A DNA stretch of 64,000 nucleotides from Alteromonas antoniana (lineage in GTDB: Bacteria; Pseudomonadota; Gammaproteobacteria; Enterobacterales; Alteromonadaceae), in contig NZ_JAESDH010000001.1 in the NCBI RefSeq assembly GCF_019249295.1, forward strand, positions 124,001 to 188,000. Direction: 5' to 3'. The notes beneath the pieces were generated by a model. It was not told the DNA's origin and ran no database searches. It was given only the letters and a program-made list of their open reading frames with translations. Position numbers and translations under genes: made by a program. Positions 18,219 through 26,756 of the stretch are shown piece by piece (positions within the stretch are counted from its first letter, which is position 1; each line of letters starts with the position of its first letter).

Positions 18219-18761
18219 CTAAACCAACCACCACCGCATCCCTGCACTCTCTGCAGCCATGCGGTCGTAGATAAAATCTCCCACGTACAGGCAGTGTTCT
18301 GGTGGGAGGTTCCACTGTGTTGCAATGTGTAAAAGGGCCGTGGGGTCTGGCTTTGGCGGGGCATCTTCGCGGGTAAGCACCAGGTCAATGGGCACCTGAT
18401 TGTTCTGTAGCTTTATTGTTGTGGCTTGTCGGCAATTGCGCGTAACAATAGCCATGGGCAGCTTATGCTGCTGCACCTTTTCTACCATTTCTTTGCCTAT
18501 CGGCAGCCATTTGGCGTTCTCTGCGTCTTCCAGTTCATGGTTCAGAATTCGCTGCTCGGCCTGCGCTTTGGTCTCGCTGCAGGTAATGGCAGCAACAAAT
18601 TCCAGAATATCCTGATCCTGTGGACAGCCGATATCGTCGCGCATTCTGGTAAAGTTAAGGCTGGATTCCACCAGCGTGCCGTCCAGGTCGAATATCACGC
18701 CTTTGATGTTGGTTAAGTCCACGGTTACCCTCGTTGTTACAGCCTGCAATGGGGTAACCAT
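18219..18761 (-). CDS. HAD-superfamily phosphatase
   Basis: A cytoplasmic haloacid dehalogenase-type phosphatase of 180 residues, most like the phosphoglycolate phosphatase/beta-phosphoglucomutase branch. Motif I is VIFDLDGTLVESS with the nucleophile Asp, motif II is AIVTRN, and motifs III/IV are in KPDP and YVGDFIYDRMAAESAGM. The helical cap is short. It begins 15 bases after the umuC stop on the same strand, so it may be the third gene of the SOS-controlled umuDC transcript. Substrate cannot be told from the sequence. Confidence 0.85.
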   Translation of the reverse strand: MVTPLQAVTTRVTVDLTNIKGVIFDLDGTLVESSLNFTRMRDDIGCPQDQDILEFVAAITCSETKAQAEQRILNHELEDAENAKWLPIGKEMVEKVQQHKLPMAIVTRNCRQATTIKLQNNQVPIDLVLTREDAPPKPDPTALLHIATQWNLPPEHCLYVGDFIYDRMAAESAGMRWWLV

Positions 18762-18776
18762 GCCAGTTGCCGCGCA

Positions 18777-20036
18777 CTAATTACAATGAATTTTTGGTAA
18801 GTGTTGCCAGTTGGTGGTGTATTGGGGCGAGAGGAAATCGCGCTTCATGGTCCAGTTCTGATGGGTACCTTTGGCGGCCGCGCCAATGGTCTGGCTGCCA
18901 TATTTTTTGTTTATGGCATCCATGCATTGCATTAGTTTTGGATTATGGGTTAATTGCGCAAACATGTCGGGCTGTACATGCTCGTCGTCTAAAATTTCTA
19001 TCGCACCTATGCCGCACTTGTGAAACAGCACGCCCGCTTTAAATAATACCTGGCTGGCATAACTGGCTGCCTGCACCAGTGCGCGGGTGTCGTTGGTAGG
19101 GTGGGCAAACTTGTGCTGCACGGCTTTATGATAGTGGCCTTCGCTGGCGAACGGGTTGGCGTGCGCAAACAGCGTGAGGGTAACCACGCTGCTTTGCTGT
19201 CGACGTAGCTTTTCGCCTACCTTCTCTGCGTGCCAGCAAAGCGCCTGACGTAAGTCGTTTTCCTGCGTAACCTTAATGCCAAACGCGCGCGTTGAGTAAA
19301 TCTGCTTTTTATTGGCGCGTTCGGCGTCCCACGCGATGCACGGCGTGCCGTTTAACTCGCGCACGGTTCGCTCGGTTTCTACCGAGAATTGCTTGCGAAT
19401 ACTTTTGGGGTCGCACTGCGCCAGCTGCCAGGCGCTGGATATGCCCTGTACCTCCAGCCGGGCACTGATGCGTTTACCCACGCCCCAGATGTCGCTTACA
19501 TGCATTTGCTGCAGCACATGCTGAATGGTTTGGGGCGTGTCGAGCACTGCCAGCCCGTTTTTATTGCCTAACCGCTTTCCGGCATGGCTTGCTACTTTTG
19601 CCAGCGTAGGCGTACTGCCAATGCCTACCCCCACGGGCAACCTAAGCTGCTGCCAAACAGCTTGCTTGATGTTTTGGGCATACTGTTGCCAGCCTTCCGG
19701 TGGGCACCAGTTACCAAAATGCAAAAAGCACTCGTCAATCGAATACACATGCATGTCGGGCGCGAACGCGCCGACTATCTGCATCATTTTGTTCGACAGG
19801 TCGTCGTATAACTCATAATTGGACGAGCGAACAACCGCACCATAACGTTTTAACAAGCCCTGCACTTTGTAATAGGGGCCAAATTTTTTCACGCCGGTGC
19901 TTTTTGCCAGCTCGCACATGGCGCAAATGCAGCCATCGTTATTGGTTAGCACCACCACCGGTTTGTTTCTGATGGCCGGATCGAACACCTTTTCTGCTGA
20001 CGCATAAAAACTGTTGGCATCGACTAACGCATACAT
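18777..20036 (-). CDS. umuC: Translesion DNA polymerase V catalytic subunit UmuC
   Basis: UmuC is a Y-family polymerase that, with processed UmuD, copies past DNA lesions during the SOS response. The 419-residue product starts MYALVDANSFYAS. Catalytic D6 and D101/E102 (in YSIDECFLHF) stand at the same numbers as in E. coli. A QPDMF sequence near the C-terminus fits a beta-clamp binding motif, and the end (MKRDFLSPQYTTNW) matches the C-terminal DUF4113 part. The frame is open 50 codons further upstream, but that part overlaps umuD and is not homologous, so the start is set at 20036, inside the last codons of umuD (13-base overlap), as in other umuDC operons. Confidence 0.96.
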   Translation of the reverse strand: MYALVDANSFYASAEKVFDPAIRNKPVVVLTNNDGCICAMCELAKSTGVKKFGPYYKVQGLLKRYGAVVRSSNYELYDDLSNKMMQIVGAFAPDMHVYSIDECFLHFGNWCPPEGWQQYAQNIKQAVWQQLRLPVGVGIGSTPTLAKVASHAGKRLGNKNGLAVLDTPQTIQHVLQQMHVSDIWGVGKRISARLEVQGISSAWQLAQCDPKSIRKQFSVETERTVRELNGTPCIAWDAERANKKQIYSTRAFGIKVTQENDLRQALCWHAEKVGEKLRRQQSSVVTLTLFAHANPFASEGHYHKAVQHKFAHPTNDTRALVQAASYASQVLFKAGVLFHKCGIGAIEILDDEHVQPDMFAQLTHNPKLMQCMDAINKKYGSQTIGAAAKGTHQNWTMKRDFLSPQYTTNWQHLPKIHCN

Positions 20037-20440
20037 TGGCTTAACCACCTTACATAACGGTGCATGCGTACCGACCGCACAACGATGCCCTCCTCTTCGA
20101 AAGTGTCGCCTGGCCCTAACGGATAGGGTTGGTAGTCCAGCCCGGGTGATAACAATACGTTCGATTTCCGGTCGAACAATTTGCACACAAAGCTGCCGTT
20201 TAAGTTGGCTACCACAACATCCAGTGAGGTATGCGACGCGGCTCTGTCGACAATAAGCAAATCGCCATCGAAGATCCCGACACCGGTCATAGAGTCGCCC
20301 TGTGCCTGACCAATAAAGGTAGCACTGGGGTGTTCTATCAGGAGTTCGTCCAGATCCAGCCCGAGTTCACGATACTCTGCAGCGGGCGATTCGAACCCAC
20401 TAATGCCTGCCTGCGCAAGCACGGGAATGACTTTCAGCAT
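20024..20440 (-). CDS. umuD: SOS mutagenesis protein UmuD (autoprotease)
   Basis: UmuD is cut by RecA-stimulated self-cleavage to UmuD', the accessory subunit of DNA polymerase V. The 138-residue product has the serine-lysine dyad S50 (in GDSM) and K87 (in SFVCKLF), matching S60 and K97 of E. coli UmuD after a ten-residue offset. The cleavage site Cys-Gly of E. coli is replaced by Ser14-Gly15 here, ahead of FESPAAEY. The N-terminal arm is about ten residues shorter than in E. coli. A LexA box lies 37-52 bases upstream and umuC overlaps its end. Confidence 0.95.
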   Translation of the reverse strand: MLKVIPVLAQAGISGFESPAAEYRELGLDLDELLIEHPSATFIGQAQGDSMTGVGIFDGDLLIVDRAASHTSLDVVVANLNGSFVCKLFDRKSNVLLSPGLDYQPYPLGPGDTFEEEGIVVRSVRMHRYVRWLSQCMR

Positions 20441-20476
20441 GGTTTACTGCACCTTCTGAAAAACAACTGAATGATA

Positions 20477-20492
20477 CTGTTTATTTATACAG
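20477..20492. promoter_or_regulatory. LexA (SOS) box shared by umuDC and yebG
   Basis: CTGTTTATTTATACAG matches the gammaproteobacterial LexA consensus CTG-N10-CAG with the usual AT-rich centre. It is the only such box in the 101-base gap between the divergent umuD and yebG starts, so it probably controls both directions. A TATAGT at 20503-20508 could be the yebG -10 element. Confidence 0.92.
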
Positions 20493-20541
20493 TATTTTGC
20501 ACTATAGTGACAACGTCAATTCGAAAAAACGGAGCGAAACC

Positions 20542-20829
20542 ATGGCAATTACCACACAGTATGTTGTTACACACAAAGGGGTAGAGAAACTGGTGACTAC
20601 CGATAAAAAAGAAGCCGATCAGTACGATAAGATGCTGGACGCCGCCGATAATCTGGCCACTTATATCCACGCCAAGGGCATTAAGCTGGATGACGGCGTA
20701 GCCGAAGAACTTTCTATTTTGCTGGCGAAAAACAAAGACAAAGTGTCGAAGCTGTTTAAAGGCGCGTCGGCAGAAAGCGTATTGGAAGATGAATCTGCAG
20801 AAGTGGTAAAGCTTCAGGCTAACGGATAA
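20542..20829 (+). CDS. yebG: YebG family SOS-induced protein
   Basis: YebG is a small DNA-damage-inducible protein of the LexA regulon whose biochemical role is not settled. The 95-residue product aligns along its length with E. coli YebG: MAITTQYVVTHKGVEKLVTTDKKEADQYDKMLDAADNL corresponds to the family's N-terminal block with its KKEADAYDKMLD core, followed by an acidic C-terminus. The ATG at 20542 is preferred over an upstream ATG at 20497 because GGAG (20531-20534) is well placed and the family starts there. The LexA box is 50-65 bases upstream. Confidence 0.93.
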   Translation: MAITTQYVVTHKGVEKLVTTDKKEADQYDKMLDAADNLATYIHAKGIKLDDGVAEELSILLAKNKDKVSKLFKGASAESVLEDESAEVVKLQANG

Positions 20830-21231
20830 CGTTAGCCACTGCATTATTCTATGTACAGCGGTCTCACAGCGAGGCCATTGCCTGCCCTGCTGTCAGCGCC
20901 ATGCAACCAGCATCATGAATACGATGACAAGCATAGGGACCTGCTGTTTTCCGCGCACAGCGTGACGTTGTACAAAGCAAAGTGAAACAATGCGAAGCCA
21001 CGTGAAGTAATGACGCGGAAGTAGTGAAAAGAGCGCTAACCAACGCAGATTGGCAGGCTTCGCCTGCGCTGCTGATTTTCTGCGTTGCTTTCTTATTCCG
21101 GCGCACACGCGGGTAAACAATCCCAATACCATTGAACTTACACCGCGCAGACTGCTATAAACTGTTGATACAAAAATGCGTTTTCAGACAACGCAGAAAT
21201 CAGTGAAGTAAAAGCAGATAAGGTGTAAGCC
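20830..21231. other. Intergenic region with inverted repeat
   Basis: About 400 bases lie between yebG and the ABC transporter. The stretch 21041-21087 folds as an inverted repeat (CAACGCAGA with TCTGCGTTG) with an inner perfect hairpin GCAGGC-TTC-GCCTGC at 21053-21067. The CAACGCAGA word occurs again at about 21189. Minus-strand ORFs here have no recognisable sequence and are not called. Confidence 0.5.
21041..21087. repeat. Imperfect long inverted repeat with nested hairpin
   Basis: CAACGCAGA (21041-21049) pairs with TCTGCGTTG (21079-21087), enclosing GCAGGC/GCCTGC (21053-21058/21062-21067). There is no T-run after it on either strand, so it is not a clear terminator. It could be a small mobile repeat relic or a structured RNA element. 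Confidence 0.5.
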
Positions 21232-21948
21232 GTGACCCTTTCACAAGAAACATCACAAGCCCCGGCCTCTTCCGACAGCACGGCCGTCGCGCTGGATAAG
21301 GTAAACTTCAGTTACGGGCGCAACAGCGCTCCGGTTATTGATATTCCTCACTGGCACGTGAATGCAAAAGAACACGTTTTTGTCAGTGGTGCATCAGGCA
21401 GCGGCAAGAGTACACTGCTTAACCTTATCACCGGCACACTGATACCTCAGCAGGGTACGGTAACACTGTGCGGCAAGCCGTTCTCTGAGGTTTCAGCCCG
21501 CAAGCGCGATAAACTGCGGGCCACACACATTGGTGTGGTATTTCAGCAGTTCAATCTGATTAGCTATCTTACGGTATCGCAGAATATTGCGGCGGCAGCC
21601 TATTTTGCAGATAATCCCAGCAACGATATCGACGCGCGTATCCGTCAGCTACTCGCCGCCCTGAAACTGCCGGAATCTATTTTGCGGGCAAAAGCGTCTG
21701 AGTTAAGTGTGGGCCAGCAGCAACGTGTTGCCATTGCGCGCGCGCTGGTCAACGAACCCGAATTGCTTGTGGTCGATGAACCCACGTCTGCGCTGGACGC
21801 CAGTGCCCGCGATATCTTTATGTCGCTGCTGCGGGAAAACGCTCGCGACAGCGCGCTTATTTTTGTCAGCCACGACGCCGCTCTGGCATCTCATTTCGAT
21901 AAACATACAGATATTGCAAGTCTCAATCAGGCGGGGGCTACCGTATGA
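21232..21948 (+). CDS. ABC transporter ATP-binding protein (LolD/MacB type)
   Basis: This 238-residue ATPase powers the neighbouring FtsX-like permease at the inner membrane. It has Walker A GASGSGKST, Q-loop VVFQQFN, signature LSVGQQQR, Walker B LLVVDEPT and the switch His in FVSHD, all at normal spacing for the LolD/MacB subfamily. The start codon is GTG with AAGGTG upstream. The last codons overlap the permease start by four bases (ATGA), so the two are translated together. Substrate is not shown by the ATPase; see the permease for a possible metal link. Confidence 0.93.
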   Translation: MTLSQETSQAPASSDSTAVALDKVNFSYGRNSAPVIDIPHWHVNAKEHVFVSGASGSGKSTLLNLITGTLIPQQGTVTLCGKPFSEVSARKRDKLRATHIGVVFQQFNLISYLTVSQNIAAAAYFADNPSNDIDARIRQLLAALKLPESILRAKASELSVGQQQRVAIARALVNEPELLVVDEPTSALDASARDIFMSLLRENARDSALIFVSHDAALASHFDKHTDIASLNQAGATV

Positions 21949-23345
21949 TCACGCAAATAGCCATTGCCAGCCTGCGTCATCGTTTAGGTTCTGTTCTGCT
22001 AACCTTATTTACCATTGTCATCAGCGTTAGCCTGCTGCTTAGCGTGGAGTACGTAAGGGGGCAGGTGCGCGACAGCTTCACCCGCACCGTGTCAGGTGTC
22101 GATATTATTGTGGGCGCGCCCACAGGACAGCTTAACCTGCTGCTCTATTCTGTGTTTCGTTTGGGTAACCCCACTAATGGCGTAAACTGGAACGACGTTG
22201 CCTGGCTACAAACTCACCCGCAGGTTGACTGGCTCGTTCCGTTGTCACTGGGTGATGCGCATAAGGGGTTTCGGGTAGTAGGCACCACTAATGGGTATTT
22301 TGAGCACTTCAAATATGGCGACAAACAGCCACTGTCATTCGCCAGTGGCGGGCATTTCGTCGCTGATACCTCAGCGGTAATTGGCGCAGAAGTAGCAACA
22401 GAATTAGGCTACGCCGTCAGCGATGAGATTGTGGTATCTCATGGGCTGGGCGATATCAGCTTTCAGCATCATGACGCCCATCCCTTTACCATCACCGGGA
22501 TCCTTGCGCCCACTGGTACGCCGGCAGACAAAGCGGTATATGTCACTCTGCACGGGATAGAGTCGGTACATGCGTCACCATCGCCAGGCCGGACTCTGCG
22601 TCGCACAGCAATTACCAAACCTGGCAATGATGACTCAACGCAAGCCAGTCAAGACGATGCGCATGACACCCATCGCCATGAGGATGATGAGCAGCACCAC
22701 GATCACGATGACTCTCACGAACATGAGTTACACGAAGAAAGTCACACAGAACACGATAATGATAGTGCAACCTCCACGTTATCTGAGGCGCAGCCAGAAT
22801 CTGTCAGTGCATTGTTACTGGGACTCAAAAGTCGCGTGGCAGCATTGCAATTACAACACCAAATCAATAATTACGACGGTGCTGCACTGCTTGCTATTTT
22901 ACCCGGCGTGGCACTGAAAGAGTTGTGGGGTCTGATGGGAAATGTAGAAAAGCTGCTGCTTGGTATATCGGTGCTCATCCTGCTTTCCTCACTGATTGGT
23001 TTAATTACACTGCTGCTGGCCACGATGCGCGAGCGCCGTCAGGAAATTGCGGTGCTGCGGGCAATCGGTGCAGGGCCAGCCACTATTTTATGGCTGGTTC
23101 AAGCTGAAGCCCTGCTTATCAGTGCTGTCGGCTGTGTGTTTAGCATCGCACTTGTCTCGGCAGGGCTGTCGCTTTTCTCAGAGTGGTTGAACGCCAGTTA
23201 CGGACTGATTGTCACCGGCAGTCTTTTCACGCAGGCTACCGGCATTGTGATAGTCTGCGTAATGGCAGCCACCTGGTTATGCAGCTTTATTCCGGCTATT
23301 GCGGCTTACCGCACTGCATTGCATACCGGGCTAAGTGGCCGCTAG
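21945..23345 (+). CDS. ABC transporter permease, MacB/FtsX type, with histidine-rich loop
   Basis: The 466-residue protein has the MacB/FtsX layout: one membrane helix near residues 15-37, a large periplasmic domain, then three helices (about 340-365, 380-410, 430-455). Unusually, the periplasmic part carries a stretch at about 232-275 made mostly of His, Asp and Glu (His near one residue in three), a typical low-complexity metal-binding tract. Pairs like this occur in the zinc-linked Zrg-type systems of vibrios, so a link to zinc or another divalent metal is possible, but no metal-binding lipoprotein and no Zur box was recognised beside it. A lipoprotein or peptide exporter is the alternative. 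A bidirectional terminator follows about 80 bases after the stop. Confidence 0.88.
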   Translation: MITQIAIASLRHRLGSVLLTLFTIVISVSLLLSVEYVRGQVRDSFTRTVSGVDIIVGAPTGQLNLLLYSVFRLGNPTNGVNWNDVAWLQTHPQVDWLVPLSLGDAHKGFRVVGTTNGYFEHFKYGDKQPLSFASGGHFVADTSAVIGAEVATELGYAVSDEIVVSHGLGDISFQHHDAHPFTITGILAPTGTPADKAVYVTLHGIESVHASPSPGRTLRRTAITKPGNDDSTQASQDDAHDTHRHEDDEQHHDHDDSHEHELHEESHTEHDNDSATSTLSEAQPESVSALLLGLKSRVAALQLQHQINNYDGAALLAILPGVALKELWGLMGNVEKLLLGISVLILLSSLIGLITLLLATMRERRQEIAVLRAIGAGPATILWLVQAEALLISAVGCVFSIALVSAGLSLFSEWLNASYGLIVTGSLFTQATGIVIVCVMAATWLCSFIPAIAAYRTALHTGLSGR

Positions 23346-23423
23346 CAGGCTTATAACTGGCAGTGTATGCCATCACCGGTATATCGTATTCATCACTACC
23401 AATAAGGCTTTGTCAGCAGCCAA

Positions 23424-23456
23424 CAAAAAAAGGCCACCCTGCGGGATGGCCTTTTT
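23424..23456. terminator. Bidirectional rho-independent terminator
   Basis: A run of A residues, the stem AAGGCCACCC / GGGATGGCCTT with a short TGC-type loop and one bulge, then a T-run lie between the converging ABC permease (+) and the PAS chemoreceptor (-). Flanking A and T runs suit termination in both directions. Confidence 0.9.
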
Positions 23457-23571
23457 GCCTTGCGGCGTGTCAATGCACAGCGCCTGCGAAAAATACGCGA
23501 CTCTTAATGACGCACGTTAACCTCACTACGCGCCTAACTGTTTACTTTCCTATCCGCTTTTCGCTTATTGC

Positions 23572-25155
23572 TTACTCACCTATCTGCTTTTTATTAATAA
23601 AGCGGGTGATGACCGAGTGCACCTGATTCACTGTATTGCGCAGTCGTTCACTGGCTTTCAGTGACGCCTCTGATGACCGCTGGGTTTCCGCAGCGCCATC
23701 AGCAATTTCAACGATTTGCTGATTAATGTGATCGGCAACGGTGCTCTGCTGCTCTACTGCAGAGGACATTTCGATCGTCGCTTCCGCGATACCGCTAACG
23801 GCGGTATTGATTTCAGACAATGCAGTACGGGTTTCTTCCACTATCTCTGTACCACGCTGTGCAGAGGACAGCCCTTCATCAGAGACCTTCACTGCACGCT
23901 CGGAACGCTCGGCAAGCACCTGAATAATGTTGTGGATTTTGTCAGTCGACTCACGGGTTTTCGATGCCAGAGAACGCACTTCATCTGCTACTACCGCAAA
24001 ACCACGACCTTGTTCACCGGCACGGGCAGCTTCGATAGCCGCGTTCAGCGCCAGCAGGTTTGTCTGATCCGCAATGGTAGAGATAATACTCGCAGCCTCG
24101 CCGATATCATTGGTGGACTGTGCAAGCTCTTTTACGGTTTCAGATATTGACTCCACCGCCTGCTTTAAGCCAACGATGGCCTGAATGGCTTGCTCGGCTT
24201 TCTTATTGCCAGTGTCGACATTCTTTGAAGCACTGCGTGCACTTTCCGCATTCGTCTCGACACGCTGCGCCACTTCCTGGATTGCCTGTGACATCTGCGT
24301 TACCGCCGACGCAATTTGCTGAGTGGCCTGATTTTGCTGCATGACCGCGGCGCTGGTCGCATCTGCCTGCTCATGCGTAGTATTCGCAATACTGTCCAGA
24401 CCCGCTGCGGCATCCTCAATTCGCGTCAGAGCCGTTCGACTGCGCGCCAGCTCGCACCCCATAGCCAGCTTCGCCCTCGAACGAACGCCATACTCTTTAA
24501 AATAGGTCTGGGCCACCACCGGGTTACTGTAGCTATCCGGACTTAAGTCCAGAAAATCCTGCCACTCTGATTGCGATATGCCCACACTCCAGGCCGCCAT
24601 TAGCAGTAATGCTAGCGCGGTGATCACCGTTGGCAACCATCCGGCAGTCATACCAAGGATCACCAGTAACGGAATACCGAGCGACCAGTATGGCAAGGTT
24701 TTCTTCGCGTAATGAGCAGCCAGTTCTCCGGTTGAGGTGCTGGACTTGCCTTCACGCAAGCGGGCGTAGCGCATCTCGGCCCGTTTAATCTCAGCGGGTA
24801 ACGCCGGTACCCGTACCGATTCATAACCGGTTATCTGACCGTTCTTATACACTGGTGTAACAAATGCAGACACCCAGTAATGATCGCCATCTTTTCTGCG
24901 GTTCTTAACCAGGCCCATCCATATTTTTCCGGATTCCAGTGTCGCCCACATTTCGCGGAACACCCCTGATGGCATATCTGGATGGCGGATCAGATTATGA
25001 TTTTTTCCAATGAGTTCGTCTTTTTCGAATCCACTGACTTCGATAAATTCTTTATTGCAATGACTGATTACACCACGCCGATCCGTCGACGAGATAAGGC
25101 GGTAGTCATTAGGAAACTTGTACTCTCTCTGAGTAACAGGCTGATTATTGCGCAT
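23572..25155 (-). CDS. PAS-domain methyl-accepting chemotaxis protein (Aer-like)
   Basis: This 527-residue receptor should pass redox or energy-state signals to CheA/CheW. The N-terminal PAS domain (about residues 17-112: [39 protein letters not shown]) is of the Aer type that binds FAD. Two membrane helices follow at about 150-195 with almost no periplasmic loop, then the cytoplasmic signalling domain with the hairpin core [29 protein letters not shown] sequence resembling the sigma28 -10 box stands 41 bases before the start. Ligand is inferred from family only. Confidence 0.93.
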   Translation of the reverse strand: MRNNQPVTQREYKFPNDYRLISSTDRRGVISHCNKEFIEVSGFEKDELIGKNHNLIRHPDMPSGVFREMWATLESGKIWMGLVKNRRKDGDHYWVSAFVTPVYKNGQITGYESVRVPALPAEIKRAEMRYARLREGKSSTSTGELAAHYAKKTLPYWSLGIPLLVILGMTAGWLPTVITALALLLMAAWSVGISQSEWQDFLDLSPDSYSNPVVAQTYFKEYGVRSRAKLAMGCELARSRTALTRIEDAAAGLDSIANTTHEQADATSAAVMQQNQATQQIASAVTQMSQAIQEVAQRVETNAESARSASKNVDTGNKKAEQAIQAIVGLKQAVESISETVKELAQSTNDIGEAASIISTIADQTNLLALNAAIEAARAGEQGRGFAVVADEVRSLASKTRESTDKIHNIIQVLAERSERAVKVSDEGLSSAQRGTEIVEETRTALSEINTAVSGIAEATIEMSSAVEQQSTVADHINQQIVEIADGAAETQRSSEASLKASERLRNTVNQVHSVITRFINKKQIGE

Positions 25156-25195
25156 TGGCTGTAAAACTCCATTAATGCGTAAGGATTAACATTTT

Positions 25196-25203
25196 TTATC
25201 GGC
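25196..25203 (-). promoter_or_regulatory. Sigma28 (FliA)-like -10 element before the chemoreceptor
   Basis: The minus strand carries GCCGATAA, identical to the FliA -10 consensus, 41 bases before the receptor start. At the expected -35 position only TAGTGACT is found, a weak match to TAAAGTTT, so the call rests on the -10 box and the gene type. Confidence 0.45.
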
Positions 25204-25538
25204 AGGAGTTGTTAAGTCACTACTGCTGTTCATTAAAAGTAGACGACTTTTAGACTTTTGGATAATTGACGGGAGGATATCAGGGTTTTCATAGCAAAGC
25301 TGACACCTAAACGTATCAAAGAAGACACCAATCTATTTACGCAGATACCTGAAGGCCCAGATCAATACCACATAGTATTACTATCAGGAAGGTAGGTAAT
25401 ATCTGAAACCGGCGCTACATGTATACAGGCGCGCACTTGTATAGTGAAGACTCATGCTTGCAAAGTGTGGCAGATGCGCCAGCATTATTGGCAGACTGTC
25501 ACAATGAGGTCGTCAGGAAGGTGTGACTGAGAGTACGC

Positions 25539-25570
25539 AGGCTTTGGCCACAAAAACGAAGCCAAAGCCT
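25539..25570 (-). terminator. Hairpin downstream of the CZB chemoreceptor
   Basis: AGGCTTTGGC (25539-25548) pairs perfectly with GCCAAAGCCT (25561-25570). It starts 10 bases after the stop codon, as a terminator would, but there is no T-run after the stem on the minus strand, so termination efficiency is doubtful. Confidence 0.45.
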
Positions 25571-25579
25571 TTAGATGCG

Positions 25580-26668
25580 TTAGCGCCAGGCCGCCAGCGC
25601 ATCGAGCACCGACATCACTTCACGGCTGGCAGATTCCATTTGTTTGACCAGCTTATCGCGCTGGGCCATGTCTCCCTTGCGTGCAGCCTCAATGGCAGCA
25701 ACACCGCTGCGATGCACTTCTGCATGCGGCTTTTCCAACCGGCGGAATGAATCTGTTTTGCCCACGCCTGCATGTTGCTGCGCACTATACCACTTACCAA
25801 GACGGCAATTAGTATGGTCGGCAAACTCACCGGCTGACTTATTACTTTGTCCGCACAGTACTGCATATACCTCACTCTTCCATACAACGTGGTCAAGTTT
25901 CACAGTTTGAATAAAGGTTTCGTGCGAGCCGTTTTCAATGGTGTGCTTCATGCTGTCGCAATGCTGCACCATTTTTTCGTAAGACCCGTTAAGTGTACTA
26001 ACACCTTCAGAGAGGTGGGTGTTGTTACTTTGCAATTCACTGACCGACCCAACGGCGGCGCGGGTAGACTGAATAATTCCCTGCACCAGTTCTGCCACTT
26101 CACTGGCTGATTTATTGGTTTCGTTTGCCAGCGCTCTCACTTCATCAGCAACCACGCTAAAACCACGACCTGCATCGCCTGCACGGGCGGCCTCAATGGC
26201 AGCGTTCAGCGCCAGCAGGTTTGTTTGATCAGAAATACTGGTGATGGTAGTTACAAACTTGTTGATGTTATCAGCCGTATCCGACAGTCCGGAAATGCGC
26301 TCGCTCATTTCACCCATGTGACCACTCAGCGAAGCCATGTCGCTGATAATGTCTTTTAGCGACTTAGCAGACTGACTAAACAGCTCATTAATATCAGAGA
26401 TAGCACCGGTCTCTTCATCAATCTTCTCATACGCTGACAATACCGATTCGCGTATGCCGTTCATCTGGCCAAGCGCATCGAGCATGGCAGCACTTAGTAC
26501 ATCGTTTTTGCCCTGACTTGCTGCCTCTTGCAGCTCGCGGTTTTCGGCTTTCAGCCTTGCGTTTTCTGCTTCAAGCTGAGACAGCTTATCGAGGGTCTGA
26601 TGTTGCTCTTCTTGCAACGCATTCAGGGCACTGACTTTATAATCATAGGAAGACTTTAGGACCAGCAT
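25580..26668 (-). CDS. Cytoplasmic chemoreceptor with zinc-binding CZB domain
   Basis: The 362-residue protein has no membrane segment. It has an N-terminal coiled coil, the chemoreceptor signalling hairpin ([32 protein letters not shown], core around residues 147-178) and a C-terminal CZB (chemoreceptor zinc-binding) domain. The 3His/1Cys zinc site is visible as H260, C288 (in CRLGKWY), H315 and H319. Such soluble receptors sense zinc or hypochlorous acid through the Cys and act on chemotaxis or on diguanylate cyclases. It is a neighbour of a second chemoreceptor but has its own transcript. Confidence 0.9.
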   Translation of the reverse strand: MLVLKSSYDYKVSALNALQEEQHQTLDKLSQLEAENARLKAENRELQEAASQGKNDVLSAAMLDALGQMNGIRESVLSAYEKIDEETGAISDINELFSQSAKSLKDIISDMASLSGHMGEMSERISGLSDTADNINKFVTTITSISDQTNLLALNAAIEAARAGDAGRGFSVVADEVRALANETNKSASEVAELVQGIIQSTRAAVGSVSELQSNNTHLSEGVSTLNGSYEKMVQHCDSMKHTIENGSHETFIQTVKLDHVVWKSEVYAVLCGQSNKSAGEFADHTNCRLGKWYSAQQHAGVGKTDSFRRLEKPHAEVHRSGVAAIEAARKGDMAQRDKLVKQMESASREVMSVLDALAAWR

Positions 26669-26756
26669 AGAAGCTCCGGCAAATTGTTATCGTTTTTTTT
26701 ACTGTACCAGAGGTACACGAGTCACTGCTATTTAGCAAACAAAAATTAATCGATGT

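Larger units (their letters stand above)
25156..25579. other. Intergenic region between two chemoreceptor genes
   Basis: This stretch of 424 bases holds the flagellar-type promoter of the PAS receptor at its left end and a hairpin just after the CZB receptor at its right end (25539-25570). Nothing else was recognised in the middle. Confidence 0.5.

Noticed and set aside
20037-20186. Upstream extension of umuC by 50 codons
   Set aside because: It overlaps umuD in another frame and does not match UmuC, which begins MYALVDANSF.
22640-22770. Repetitive CA/GA-rich stretch considered as a tandem repeat
   Set aside because: It is explained by the histidine/aspartate-rich protein tract in frame, without a regular unit.
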